This document shows positions 32,096-39,987 of a stretch of DNA of 41,145 bases, piece after piece; the stretch's first letter is position 1; the number at the start of each line of letters is the position of its first letter. Source of the stretch: Bacillota bacterium (lineage in GTDB: Bacteria; Bacillota; Clostridia; Acetivibrionales; DSM-1351); the NCBI GenBank assembly GCA_023412275.1, contig JAEYNY010000205.1, forward strand, positions 1 to 41,145. Direction: 5' to 3'. A program made the position numbers and the translations under genes. A model generated the notes under the pieces. It saw only the letters and a list, made by a program, of their open reading frames with translations. It did no database searches and was not told where the DNA came from.

Positions 32096-32263
32096 ATCAT
32101 AATGAATTAATTCAAAACTCACTGTCTTCTTCATGTATGAACAATACTTTCTGTAGTCATTTCTCCAATCTAATTCCACTCTTGCATTCCAGTTGTATTT
32201 TCTTAATTGTTTAATTTCCTTAATCGCGTTTACGATAGTATTACTGGTTTTTACATTTGTACT
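32087..32263 (-). pseudogene. Coding remnant directly after the AraC stop codon
   Basis: Immediately after the AraC stop, in the same frame, 58 sense codons are open (STNVKTSNTIVNAIKEI..., RKYNWNARVELDWRNDYRKY..., ending FELIHYDNK). The composition is protein-like, rich in Trp, Tyr, Arg and Asp, although AT-rich noncoding DNA here normally has a stop every 10-20 codons. There is no start codon with a ribosome site. The AraC protein already has its full normal C-terminus, so this is more likely the 3' end of another gene whose front was lost than an AraC extension. The family is unknown. Confidence 0.35.
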
Positions 32264-33109
32264 TTACATAGTTTTAGAAAGCCTCATGTATTTTCCGGGC
32301 GAAATTCCAACCAACTTTGTAAAGCTGCGTATAAAATTAGAATAGTTGGAAAAACCAGATTCGCAACAGGCTTCAGAGACATTTTCACCATTGGAAAGCA
32401 GTCTTTTCGCCTCCTCAATACGCCGGTCAAGAATATATTCCCGAAGAGTTAATCCTGTGTGGTGCTTAAATTGTCTGCTAATATAAGTGCCATCATGATA
32501 AAATTTATTTGTCAATTTTTCTAATGAAATATCAGTAGTCAAATTCTGCTCAATATACAACATGACATTTTTGATCAGTGGAGGCATGATACTTTGTTGT
32601 GAAAAGGATGATTGACGATAGTAGCTATTTACAAGTAGCAAAAGTTGGCTTAAATAAACATTGATTAGTATATCAGAACCATAATTGTCTGATTCCAAAA
32701 CACGAGATAAATCATTTGCCAGGTTTATAAACTTCTTTAAATCCTCATTTTCTAAACGAACGAAGATGTTTTGACCAAAATTTGTGGTGTTAAAGCAGGC
32801 GGATAAATCTGTTTTTGGAGTTGAAAGTCTATCAAGTACAGGTCGTTTTATGTTTAAAGTAATACGCTCATATAGATTATCATCAAGGCTAACCACACGA
32901 TGCATTTCTGAAGGAGGTGTAATAAATAAGTCTCCAGTAGTCAATTGATAGCAATTATGTTCGATGTAGTAATTAATGTTTCCTTGGATAAAGAGGAATA
33001 TCTCATACCCGTTATGTCTGTGATAGGGAAAAGTTTGGCAACCTGTCGTCACTTTGTGCTGACATAATATTTCAGAGCTAATTGGTTCGTAATAATAGTT
33101 TTCGAGCAT
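32264..33109 (-). CDS. AraC-family transcriptional regulator
   Basis: About 281 residues. The N-terminal cupin-like sensing half contains YHRHNGYEIFLFIQGNINYY and LTTGDLFITPPSEMHRV. The C-terminal 95 residues carry two helix-turn-helix motifs (ISLEKLTNKFYHDGTYISRQ and VSEACCESGFSNYSNFIRSF), ending SPGKYMRL as is typical. Such proteins bind a sugar or oligosaccharide and activate nearby carbohydrate genes. The start is set at ATG 33109 because GGAGAGG lies 9 bases before it; an upstream TTG at 33139 would lack a site. It is divergent from the GH28 gene, its likely target. Confidence 0.88.
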   Translation of the reverse strand: MLENYYYEPISSEILCQHKVTTGCQTFPYHRHNGYEIFLFIQGNINYYIEHNCYQLTTGDLFITPPSEMHRVVSLDDNLYERITLNIKRPVLDRLSTPKTDLSACFNTTNFGQNIFVRLENEDLKKFINLANDLSRVLESDNYGSDILINVYLSQLLLLVNSYYRQSSFSQQSIMPPLIKNVMLYIEQNLTTDISLEKLTNKFYHDGTYISRQFKHHTGLTLREYILDRRIEEAKRLLSNGENVSEACCESGFSNYSNFIRSFTKLVGISPGKYMRLSKTM

Positions 33110-33258
33110 ATAGATTTGCCTCTCCGATCCATATAACAAATTTACTTAATATAATATCAAAATTAGTCACTTCACGCAATAAAACAGCTGCTTTGTGCAA
33201 AGATATTTCGTTAAAAACATAGTACATTTGATATATACATATAGGAAGGAGATACTTT
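33110..33258. promoter_or_regulatory. Divergent control region between araC-type and GH28 genes
   Basis: On the minus strand TTGATA followed 18 bases later by TTATAT is a plausible promoter for the regulator. On the plus strand a TGATATATA box near 33230-33240 may be the -10 of the GH28 gene, whose ribosome site GGAAGGAG is excellent. The centre contains the small inverted repeat CTTTG-TG-CAAAG near 33191-33202, a possible regulator contact. All are by eye and weak. Confidence 0.35.
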
Positions 33259-35178
33259 ATGGATCACAAGTTGAGAAATAAATATAAAGTGCCAGAGACA
33301 GATGTCACAAAGTTGTCTGATATCACTTATACCTTACAGGATGATTTCAATAATTTCAATTGTTGTAAAGGCCTAGGAGAATGGAATTTAGAGGGGTTTT
33401 CAGAGAATGTTTCGTTACCCAATGAAGCCAATAAAAGTGTTAGAATTTATGGAGAGGGTAGCTTTATTAGTAAAAGTTTTGAACCCATTTCCGGAAAGCT
33501 TGTGGTTTCACTTTGGGTAAGGATGGATAACAATACTCGTGGAGTGAATATAGTAACATTGTACGGAAGCAATACTCAGAACAAGAGCTCCAAACTGATA
33601 CAACTTGATACAGAGGGTGCTTTTTTCTATGCATATGATGGAATGACAAAAAAGAAATTGTGTCATTATAGCAGTGATAATTGGTACTGTATATACATTA
33701 CAATAGATACTGCTTCAGGAACTTTTTCCTTATACATTGATGGAGAAAGACAATTAAATAATTCAATGTGTATGCAGCAATTGTGGTCAGTCAGCTCCAT
33801 ATCCATGGGGAGCCATGGTGGCATTCTTTATGTAAACCAACTCCATATCTATCGGAATCCTATTCAGTCTGTATACGAAGCTGCAAAAGAGTGTCCCATA
33901 TTTGATGTAAAACAATTAGGTGTAAAATCTGACGGTGAAACAGTAGTGACAGAATCATTGCAAAAGTTAATAGACCAATGTAGTAATCTTGGAGGAGGGG
34001 TTGTATATTTAAAGGGTGGTACTTATTTGTCCGGCTGCATTGAAATGAAGAAGAATGTAACGTTATATATTGAAAGAGATGCGGTTTTGAAAGGTGTACT
34101 GGACATTGATGCATATAGTACAAAGGTTAGTAAGGGCCATCCAAATTGGAACATGCTGGTACAGGGTCCACAGAAATCATTAATATATGGCGATACTCAA
34201 GAAAATATCAGAATCATGGGTGGAGGAACCATTGACGGAAGTGGCGATTTTCCCGGACCGTATGGTTCTGAAAGTCTTCGGGTCTGCACTATTCTGCTAG
34301 TTGGATGTGACAATGCAGTTATTTGTGATTTGTATGTGACGGATGCCGGCATGTGGACAATTCCAGTTGTCGAGTGTGATAGTCTGTATATTCGTGATTT
34401 GAATGTGTATTCATGCTGGTACCCGAATCGTGATGGTATTGACATCTGTGACTGTTATGATGTATTGATTGAAAACTGCAATTTAAAGTCAGATGATGAC
34501 ACCGTTTGTTTTAAAAGTGGAAATGAAAGCGGTTGTGACAATGTAGTGGTACGTAATACATTCATTATAAGTACAATGGCAAACGGTATAAAATTTGGAA
34601 CTTACAGTTATGGCGGATTTACCAACTGTCTATGTGAGGATTGTATTATAAAAGATACACGAACCTGTGCAATCTGTATTCAAAGTGTTGATGGTGGATT
34701 TATTAAAAACTTGAGGTTTAGACGCATAACTATCCAAAATGTTGAAAGTGTTTTCTTTGTATTAATTGGAGACAAAGGAAGAACTCCTGATTGGGGTCAG
34801 CACCGAATTGGAAGTATTGATGAAATCTATTTTGAAAATATCGAAGCTGAAAACATACGCCGAAGTTATGGAACTTATCTTGGAGGATTTGAAAAAGATG
34901 GAATACGGTACTCTATAAAAAATATTTTCTTTAATAACGTAAATGTAATTTATCAAGGAAATGTGAAAGAAGTACCACCTATTCCTGATGAATTCGCCAA
35001 CCAATATCCAGAATCAAACTGTTTCGGGGTTTTGCCAGCATCAGGTTATTTTATTCGTCATGCGGATAATATAGTCTTTGATGACTGCCAGACCTTAATT
35101 GCCCTTCTTGATGTAAGACAAGTATTCGCAGTAGTGGATTCCACAGGCGTTGTCGTAAATGGGGTTGAGATTGATTGA
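33259..35178 (+). CDS. GH28-family glycoside hydrolase (polygalacturonase-like), intracellular
   Basis: A 639-residue protein. Residues 1-210 form a beta-sandwich of concanavalin/LamG type (LVVSLWVRMDNNTRGV, FSLYIDGERQLNN). A hinge, FDVKQLGVKSDGETV, opens the right-handed beta-helix from about 215. GH28 active-site landmarks follow: NRDGIDICDC near 388 (NTDG motif), LKSDDDTVCFKSG near 410 with its paired Asp, and ANGIKFGTYS where many members have GHG. GH28 enzymes hydrolyse alpha-1,4 links in polygalacturonan or rhamnogalacturonan. There is no signal peptide, dockerin or anchor, so it probably acts inside the cell on imported oligosaccharides. It is controlled by the divergent AraC gene and ends at a strong terminator. 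The exact substrate is unknown. Confidence 0.82.
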   Translation: MDHKLRNKYKVPETDVTKLSDITYTLQDDFNNFNCCKGLGEWNLEGFSENVSLPNEANKSVRIYGEGSFISKSFEPISGKLVVSLWVRMDNNTRGVNIVTLYGSNTQNKSSKLIQLDTEGAFFYAYDGMTKKKLCHYSSDNWYCIYITIDTASGTFSLYIDGERQLNNSMCMQQLWSVSSISMGSHGGILYVNQLHIYRNPIQSVYEAAKECPIFDVKQLGVKSDGETVVTESLQKLIDQCSNLGGGVVYLKGGTYLSGCIEMKKNVTLYIERDAVLKGVLDIDAYSTKVSKGHPNWNMLVQGPQKSLIYGDTQENIRIMGGGTIDGSGDFPGPYGSESLRVCTILLVGCDNAVICDLYVTDAGMWTIPVVECDSLYIRDLNVYSCWYPNRDGIDICDCYDVLIENCNLKSDDDTVCFKSGNESGCDNVVVRNTFIISTMANGIKFGTYSYGGFTNCLCEDCIIKDTRTCAICIQSVDGGFIKNLRFRRITIQNVESVFFVLIGDKGRTPDWGQHRIGSIDEIYFENIEAENIRRSYGTYLGGFEKDGIRYSIKNIFFNNVNVIYQGNVKEVPPIPDEFANQYPESNCFGVLPASGYFIRHADNIVFDDCQTLIALLDVRQVFAVVDSTGVVVNGVEID

Positions 35179-35216
35179 TTTTGCTGCCGAGCATTAAGAG
35201 GTTCAATTTTAAAAGT

Positions 35217-35260
35217 AAAGCCTCACAAACCCAGCATTTGTGCTGTTTGTGAGGCTTTTT
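35217..35260. terminator. Bidirectional rho-independent terminator between GH28 and guaA
   Basis: AAAGCCTCACAAAC (35217-35230) pairs perfectly with GTTTGTGAGGCTTT (35245-35258), and the loop contains a further CAGCA/TGCTG stem. The plus strand continues with TTTTTGTTT. The minus strand continues with a TTTACTTTTAAAA stretch. It serves both convergent genes, GH28 and guaA. Confidence 0.9.
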
Positions 35261-35265
35261 GTTTA

Positions 35266-36801
35266 CTATTCCCACTCAATAGTAGCAGGTGGCTTACTCG
35301 TTATGTCATACACAACTCTGTTGATGTGTTTTACTTCGTTAACAATACGAGTAGAAACCTTCTCCAGAATATCATATGGAATTCTTGCCCAGTCCGCTGT
35401 CATGAAGTCTGTAGTAGTTACCGCACGAAGAGCCAAGGTATAGTCATAAGTTCTTTCGTCACCCATTACGCCAACACTTCTCATATTTGTCAAAACTGTA
35501 AAGTACTGGTTGATCGCTCTACCCAATCCTGCAGCCTTGATTTCTTCACGGAAAATGTAGTCTGTATCTCTTAGAGTATCTAGCTTTTCTTTTGTCAGAT
35601 CACCGATAACTCTGATAGCAAGTCCCGGGCCTGGGAATGGCTGTCTCCAAACCAAATCTTCAGGAATTCCCAATTCCTCTCCGGCCTTTCTTACTTCATC
35701 CTTGAAAAGGTTTCTGAGAGGTTCGATAATCTCCTTGAAATCAACATGATCAGGCAAACCGCCTACATTGTGATGGCTCTTAATAACGGCTGCATCACCA
35801 AGTCCGCTTTCTATAACATCAGGATAAATTGTTCCCTGAACAAGGAAATCAACCTTTCCAATTTTCTTTGCTTCATCTTCAAATACTCTTATAAATTCCT
35901 CACCAATAATTTTTCTCTTGGTTTCCGGATCAGAAACACCTTTAAGTTTCTGCAAAAATCTGTCTTCACAATTTACACGAACAAGATTTATATCGTACTG
36001 CTTTCTGAATATCTGTTCAACCTGGTCTCCCTCATATTTTCTCAAAAGTCCATGATCAACAAATATACAAGTTAACTGCTTTCCAACAGCCTTATGAATT
36101 AAAACCGCTGCAACAGATGAGTCAACACCACCTGACAATGCACATAATACCTTCTTGTCGCCAACCTTTTCTCTAATAGCCTTGATCTGATTTTCAACAA
36201 AGGAGGACATTACCCAGTCACCCTTACAGCCGCAAATATTGTAAAGGAAGTTTCTGAACATTAATGTTCCCTTAGGTGTATGCATAACCTCAAGATGGTA
36301 CTGAACAGCATAAAAATTCTTTCCTACATGCTGCATTGCACTGACAGGGCAATTTTCAGACTTAGCAATTACAGTAAATCCTTCAGGAGGATTTGTTACA
36401 TGATAAGTATGGCTCATCCAACAGGTAGTATTTTCATCAACATCCTGGAAAAAGGGTTGTGATTTATCTACACAAATTTCTACTTTTCCATATTCGCGTT
36501 GCTTAGCAGCTTCAACCTTTCCGCCAAGCATAGCACTCATAAGCTGCATTCCGTAGCATATACCCAGAATAGGTACTCCCAGTTCAAATACACCGGGGTC
36601 GCATTTTGGTGCACCTTCATCTAAAACAGAATTAGGTCCTCCTGTAAAAATTATTCCTTTTGGGTTGTATGATTTTATACGTTCTAAAGATGCGTTATAA
36701 GGAATTACCTCGCAATAAACATTTGCTTCTCTTACCCGGCGTGCTATCAACTGATTGTACTGTCCGCCGAAATCAAGAACTAAGACCATTTCATTGTTCA
36801 A
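35266..36801 (-). CDS. guaA: GMP synthase (glutamine-hydrolysing)
   Basis: A 511-residue GMP synthetase that aminates XMP to GMP using glutamine and ATP. The N-terminal class I glutaminase has LDFGGQYNQLIARRV, the nucleophile loop ILGICYGMQLM and the late His-Glu pair in QYHLEVMHT. The ATP pyrophosphatase domain carries the P-loop ALSGGVDSSVAA. The C-terminal dimer domain ends SKPPATIEWE, as in all GuaA proteins. The start is placed at TTG 36801, 9 bases from AAGAGGAG. ATG 36789 is too far away, and the longer frame to 36864 adds residues not seen in the family. No purine riboswitch is recognisable upstream. It is convergent with GH28. Confidence 0.96.
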   Translation of the reverse strand: MNNEMVLVLDFGGQYNQLIARRVREANVYCEVIPYNASLERIKSYNPKGIIFTGGPNSVLDEGAPKCDPGVFELGVPILGICYGMQLMSAMLGGKVEAAKQREYGKVEICVDKSQPFFQDVDENTTCWMSHTYHVTNPPEGFTVIAKSENCPVSAMQHVGKNFYAVQYHLEVMHTPKGTLMFRNFLYNICGCKGDWVMSSFVENQIKAIREKVGDKKVLCALSGGVDSSVAAVLIHKAVGKQLTCIFVDHGLLRKYEGDQVEQIFRKQYDINLVRVNCEDRFLQKLKGVSDPETKRKIIGEEFIRVFEDEAKKIGKVDFLVQGTIYPDVIESGLGDAAVIKSHHNVGGLPDHVDFKEIIEPLRNLFKDEVRKAGEELGIPEDLVWRQPFPGPGLAIRVIGDLTKEKLDTLRDTDYIFREEIKAAGLGRAINQYFTVLTNMRSVGVMGDERTYDYTLALRAVTTTDFMTADWARIPYDILEKVSTRIVNEVKHINRVVYDITSKPPATIEWE

Positions 36802-36920
36802 AACTAACCGCTCCTCTTTATTTAAATTAATTTTTATATATACATTAAAATACTTTTTTGGCACAGTATTTTTATATTATATCGAATTTTATCTTTTATG
36901 CATAGCATAAAGTGATAAAT
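36802..36920 (-). promoter_or_regulatory. guaA upstream region with weak promoter and small inverted repeat
   Basis: On the minus strand TATAAT at 36876-36881 could be the guaA -10; no good -35 is seen. TTTATGC-ATA-GCATAAA (36895-36911) is a perfect 7-base inverted repeat just after the radical SAM stop. It has no T-run on the minus strand, so it is not a convincing terminator. guaA may also be reached by read-through from prfB-larB-larC. Confidence 0.3.
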
Positions 36921-37865
36921 TTAATCCTTAAACCTTTCTAATGCACTTCCGTTTAAATAGTTAAACAGCCTTCCTTGATAGCAGCCATTTTCCGTCATTT
37001 TCGCCTCAATTGTATCCTGAATTTTCCACCAGCTTGTTGACCAGTTGCAAAATACTGTTCGTTCCGCCGGAGCCCGTCCCATTAGCCTTTGTACAACTAT
37101 TCCAGGGTTCAGGTGTTCCAAAAATACTATTGTTCTGTCAATGAACTCATCCATTGAAACCGGTGTTATTTTACCTTGGGAGTACATTTTTTCAAGAACA
37201 GTATCCTTCAAAATATACAGGGAATGGCATTTAACCTGTTGAACACCTAGAGCCGATAAGATTTTAGCACCTTCAATAACATCCTCAATATTATCTGTAG
37301 GCAAATCAGTAATATAATGAGCACATGTTTCAAGGTCATATTTCTTTATTCTTATAACCGCATCTATGAATTCGGCTAAAGAATGCCCCCTTTGGAGGAT
37401 TTTCAGTGAATGGTAATTAACTGTTTGAAGCCCCAGTTCAATTACAACATCAACACCCTTTTCCTTTTTTATTTTTGCAAGAAACTCCATATATCTGTCG
37501 TTAATACAGTCCGGCCTTGTAGAAATATATATCGCTACTATGCCTTCCTGACAAGACTCAGTGATATTTTTCTTGAATTCTTCAAAAGGAAGATATGTGT
37601 TTGAATAATTCTGAAAGTATGCAATGAAAATGTCACTTCCATAGTTTTTGCCTATGTACCTGGCGTTTTGTGCAAGCTGCTGTGATACAGACATAGTACT
37701 GGAAAGATTTTCGAAGCCTGCCCCCTCTTCACCGCAGAAAATACAGCCTAATAAACTGAGGCTTCCATCCCTGTTAGGACAGGTAACGGGAAGATTCAAC
37801 GGAAGCTTGTACACCTTGGAGCCATATCTTTTTTTAAGGTAATCAGAGAATTTATTGTACAGCAA
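36921..37865 (-). CDS. TIGR01212-family radical SAM protein (YhcC-like)
   Basis: About 314 residues from the preferred start. The N-terminal pattern KVYKLPLNLPVTCPNRDG, followed by LLGCIFCGEEGAGF, supplies three cysteines (Cys29, Cys41, Cys44 in this numbering) for a 4Fe-4S cluster in the spacing typical of the TIGR01212/YhcC family. IELGLQTVNYHSLKILQRGH and HYITDLPTDN are further family marks. The function of the family is not settled; roles in RNA or cofactor modification have been proposed. TTG 37865 follows AGAAAGG by 8 bases and gives the normal family start YNKFSDYLKKRYG; ATG 37895 is the alternative. It overlaps the end of larC by 14 bases, so the two are likely translated together. 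Confidence 0.85.
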   Translation of the reverse strand: MLYNKFSDYLKKRYGSKVYKLPLNLPVTCPNRDGSLSLLGCIFCGEEGAGFENLSSTMSVSQQLAQNARYIGKNYGSDIFIAYFQNYSNTYLPFEEFKKNITESCQEGIVAIYISTRPDCINDRYMEFLAKIKKEKGVDVVIELGLQTVNYHSLKILQRGHSLAEFIDAVIRIKKYDLETCAHYITDLPTDNIEDVIEGAKILSALGVQQVKCHSLYILKDTVLEKMYSQGKITPVSMDEFIDRTIVFLEHLNPGIVVQRLMGRAPAERTVFCNWSTSWWKIQDTIEAKMTENGCYQGRLFNYLNGSALERFKD

Positions 37866-39150
37866 TATCGTAACCTTTCTGCCTGTATTTTTCATTTACC
37901 AATTCATATACTTCCTTTATTGGCATACCGGTTTTGAGTGCAATGCTTCTGCAATCTTCATATTCAGGTGCAAACTTCATTATGTCACCAATATTTGCAA
38001 CCTTTACACGAACGGCTCCGTACTGTGTATTAACCTTTACCAATTCCCTGTCCATGCAAAATCTTTGAGCATGGCTTATCCTGATACCAAGGGTAGAAGT
38101 TTCACTGAAAATTATTTCTGAAATCTTTTTTTCTTCTCCGCATTTAACCAGTACCGTCAGCATTGCCGAAGGTCTGTTTTTTTTCATATAAATAGGAGTG
38201 TAGTAAACGTCAAGAGCTCCGCTGTCAAGTAACTTTTCCATTGTATAACCCATAATTTCGGGAGACATATTGTCTATATTGGTTTCCAGTATGCTTATTT
38301 CATCGCTTGGTATCATATCCTGTTGATACAGACTACCCATGACTACTCTTAGAGCATTAAACCGTCCTGTTTCCCTTTTGCCCATACCATATCCTGTTTT
38401 TTCAATGGACATGGGAGGCATTTTACCAAACCCCGAAGATATCATTTTTATAATGCCTAAACCTGTTGGGGTAACTAGTTCAAAGGGGATGTCTTCTGTA
38501 ATAAGAGGAATTTTACTGCTGCACAGCATTTCCATTACAGCCGGAACAGGAACAGGCAATAGTCCGTGGGCACACTTTACAAAGCCCTTTCCTTCATGAA
38601 GCTCGGATGCAAATATCCTTTCTATCCCCAACATATCAAGGCAAATACATGATCCTACAATATCCACAATAGAATCAACAGCTCCAACCTCATGAAAATG
38701 AACTTCATTTATATCCTTACCGTGAACCTTTGCTTCTGCTCGTGCTATCTCTCTGAAAATCTTTGTACTCATTGTCTTTACTCTTGGTCTCAAATCACTC
38801 TGATTTATAATAAGCTCAATGTCCTCAAGATTTCTCTCTGAATGGTGGTTATGTGAATGCTCATGAGTATGCTCTTGCTCTCCATGGTGATGGTGGTCTG
38901 TATGGTGTATTTCCCCATACTGATGCTCCTCACCGTTTTCATGATGTCCTGTTTCTTCCAGTACTACATGTACATCAGTACCACTTATTCCGTTTTTAAC
39001 TTTTTTGTTTATATCAATAGAATAACCATGAACCTTTAGTTTCTCAAGCTCTGTTAAGAATGCAGCTTTGTCAATTCCAAGATCAAGCAGTGCGCCTAAA
39101 GTCATATCTCCGCTTATACCTGAAAAGCAGTCGAAATATAAAACCTTCAT
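37852..39150 (-). CDS. larC: Nickel insertion protein LarC (nickel-pincer cofactor biosynthesis)
   Basis: A 432-residue full-length LarC (TIGR00299/DUF111). It uses CTP to insert nickel into the pyridinium dithiocarboxylate precursor made by LarB and LarE, giving the cofactor of lactate racemase and related enzymes. Family marks are YFDCFSGISGDMTLGAL at the N-terminus, NEVHFHEVGAVDSIVDIVG, GLLPVPVPAVMEML and NIDNMSPEIMGYTMEKL. Residues 69-103 form a His-rich, probably metal-binding loop with HHHH and repeated HxH. In Lactobacillus plantarum larC is split by a frameshift; here it is one continuous frame. GGAGGAG lies just before the ATG. larB precedes it; larE and larA are not in the window. 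Confidence 0.93.
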   Translation of the reverse strand: MKVLYFDCFSGISGDMTLGALLDLGIDKAAFLTELEKLKVHGYSIDINKKVKNGISGTDVHVVLEETGHHENGEEHQYGEIHHTDHHHHGEQEHTHEHSHNHHSERNLEDIELIINQSDLRPRVKTMSTKIFREIARAEAKVHGKDINEVHFHEVGAVDSIVDIVGSCICLDMLGIERIFASELHEGKGFVKCAHGLLPVPVPAVMEMLCSSKIPLITEDIPFELVTPTGLGIIKMISSGFGKMPPMSIEKTGYGMGKRETGRFNALRVVMGSLYQQDMIPSDEISILETNIDNMSPEIMGYTMEKLLDSGALDVYYTPIYMKKNRPSAMLTVLVKCGEEKKISEIIFSETSTLGIRISHAQRFCMDRELVKVNTQYGAVRVKVANIGDIMKFAPEYEDCRSIALKTGMPIKEVYELVNEKYRQKGYDIAVQ

Positions 39151-39188
39151 TAGCTCCTCCTAATTTACATAAATAGTTTCATATATTA

Positions 39189-39214
39189 AACGGGACACAT
39201 GAATATGTCCCGTT
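39189..39214 (-). terminator. Hairpin between larB and larC (possible attenuator)
   Basis: AACGGGACA (39189-39197) pairs with TGTCCCGTT (39206-39214) around an 8-base loop. On the minus strand it lies 6 bases after the larB stop and is followed by only a short T-run (TTTAATAT). It is probably a partial terminator or mRNA stabiliser that lowers larC expression relative to larB. Confidence 0.5.
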
Positions 39215-39219
39215 ATAAG

Positions 39220-39987
39220 TTAAAGTTTGTTGATATTACTTGCAAGATATCCTGCCCCGAATCCATTATCGATATTCACTACTCCGATTCCACTGGCACA
39301 GCTGTTGAGCATAGTGAGCAGTGCCGACAGTCCTCCGAAATTTGCACCATAACCAACACTGGTAGGAACTGCAACAACCGGTTTGTCAACCAATCCTCCT
39401 ACAACGCTGGCCAATGCACCTTCCATTCCCGCCACAACTATAATTACATTTGCCCGGGAAATCACATCCATTTTAGAAAGAAGTCTGTGAATCCCCGCAA
39501 CTCCTACGTCATAAATCCTGTTAACCCTGTTCCCGAGTACTTCTGCTGTAATTGCAGCTTCCTCTGCAACAGGAATATCGGAAGTCCCTGCTGTAATCAC
39601 CGCAATTTCCTTTTCTGAAACAATAATCTTTTTTCTCTTAACAACAACAATCCTTGCATCTCTGTGGTATTCTGCATCACAGGTAATTTCGCTGATTGCG
39701 TCATAAACCTCACGTGAAGCACGTGTAGCAAGAATATTATTATTTTTCTCCATGAGCCTTTCAACAATTTCAACTATCTGATTAATAGTTTTTCCTTCAC
39801 AGTAAATTACCTCTGGATAGCCGTTTCGTATAGCTCTATGGTGATCAACCTTTGCAAAGCCCAAGTCCTCATAAGGTAAATCTTTAATTTCCTTATACGC
39901 ATGTTCAACGTCAACAGAGCCGTTCTTAACATCTTCAAGCAACTTTTTAAGATCATTTGAATTCTTATTTTCCACGTCTCCTATCAA
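39220..39987 (-). CDS. larB: Nickel-pincer cofactor biosynthesis protein LarB
   Basis: A 255-residue protein. LarB carboxylates and hydrolyses nicotinic acid adenine dinucleotide, the first step to the nickel-pincer nucleotide. The C-terminal half resembles AIR carboxylase PurE: AVITAGTSDIPVAEEA, IVVAGMEGALASVVGGLV and VPTSVGYGANFGGLSALL are diagnostic. The N-terminal half includes DHHRAIRNGYPEVIYCEGK, also typical. Start TTG 39987 overlaps the prfB stop (TTGA); an AGGAG lies slightly downstream, so a shorter start cannot be excluded. It forms an operon with prfB and larC. Confidence 0.93.
   Translation of the reverse strand: MIGDVENKNSNDLKKLLEDVKNGSVDVEHAYKEIKDLPYEDLGFAKVDHHRAIRNGYPEVIYCEGKTINQIVEIVERLMEKNNNILATRASREVYDAISEITCDAEYHRDARIVVVKRKKIIVSEKEIAVITAGTSDIPVAEEAAITAEVLGNRVNRIYDVGVAGIHRLLSKMDVISRANVIIVVAGMEGALASVVGGLVDKPVVAVPTSVGYGANFGGLSALLTMLNSCASGIGVVNIDNGFGAGYLASNINKL

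Noticed and set aside
31847..32110. Plus-strand ORF of 87 codons beginning MRKQDATPQIK
   Set aside because: No ribosome site, low-complexity hydrophobic composition, and it crosses the predicted minus-strand promoter and the AT-rich hairpin.
36895..36911. Inverted repeat TTTATGC-ATA-GCATAAA as a terminator of the radical SAM gene
   Set aside because: The stem is short and AT-rich and no T-run follows on the minus strand.
36802..36920. Possible purine riboswitch before guaA
   Set aside because: The conserved purine aptamer core and paired loops are not seen. The leader is only AT-rich with a small inverted repeat.
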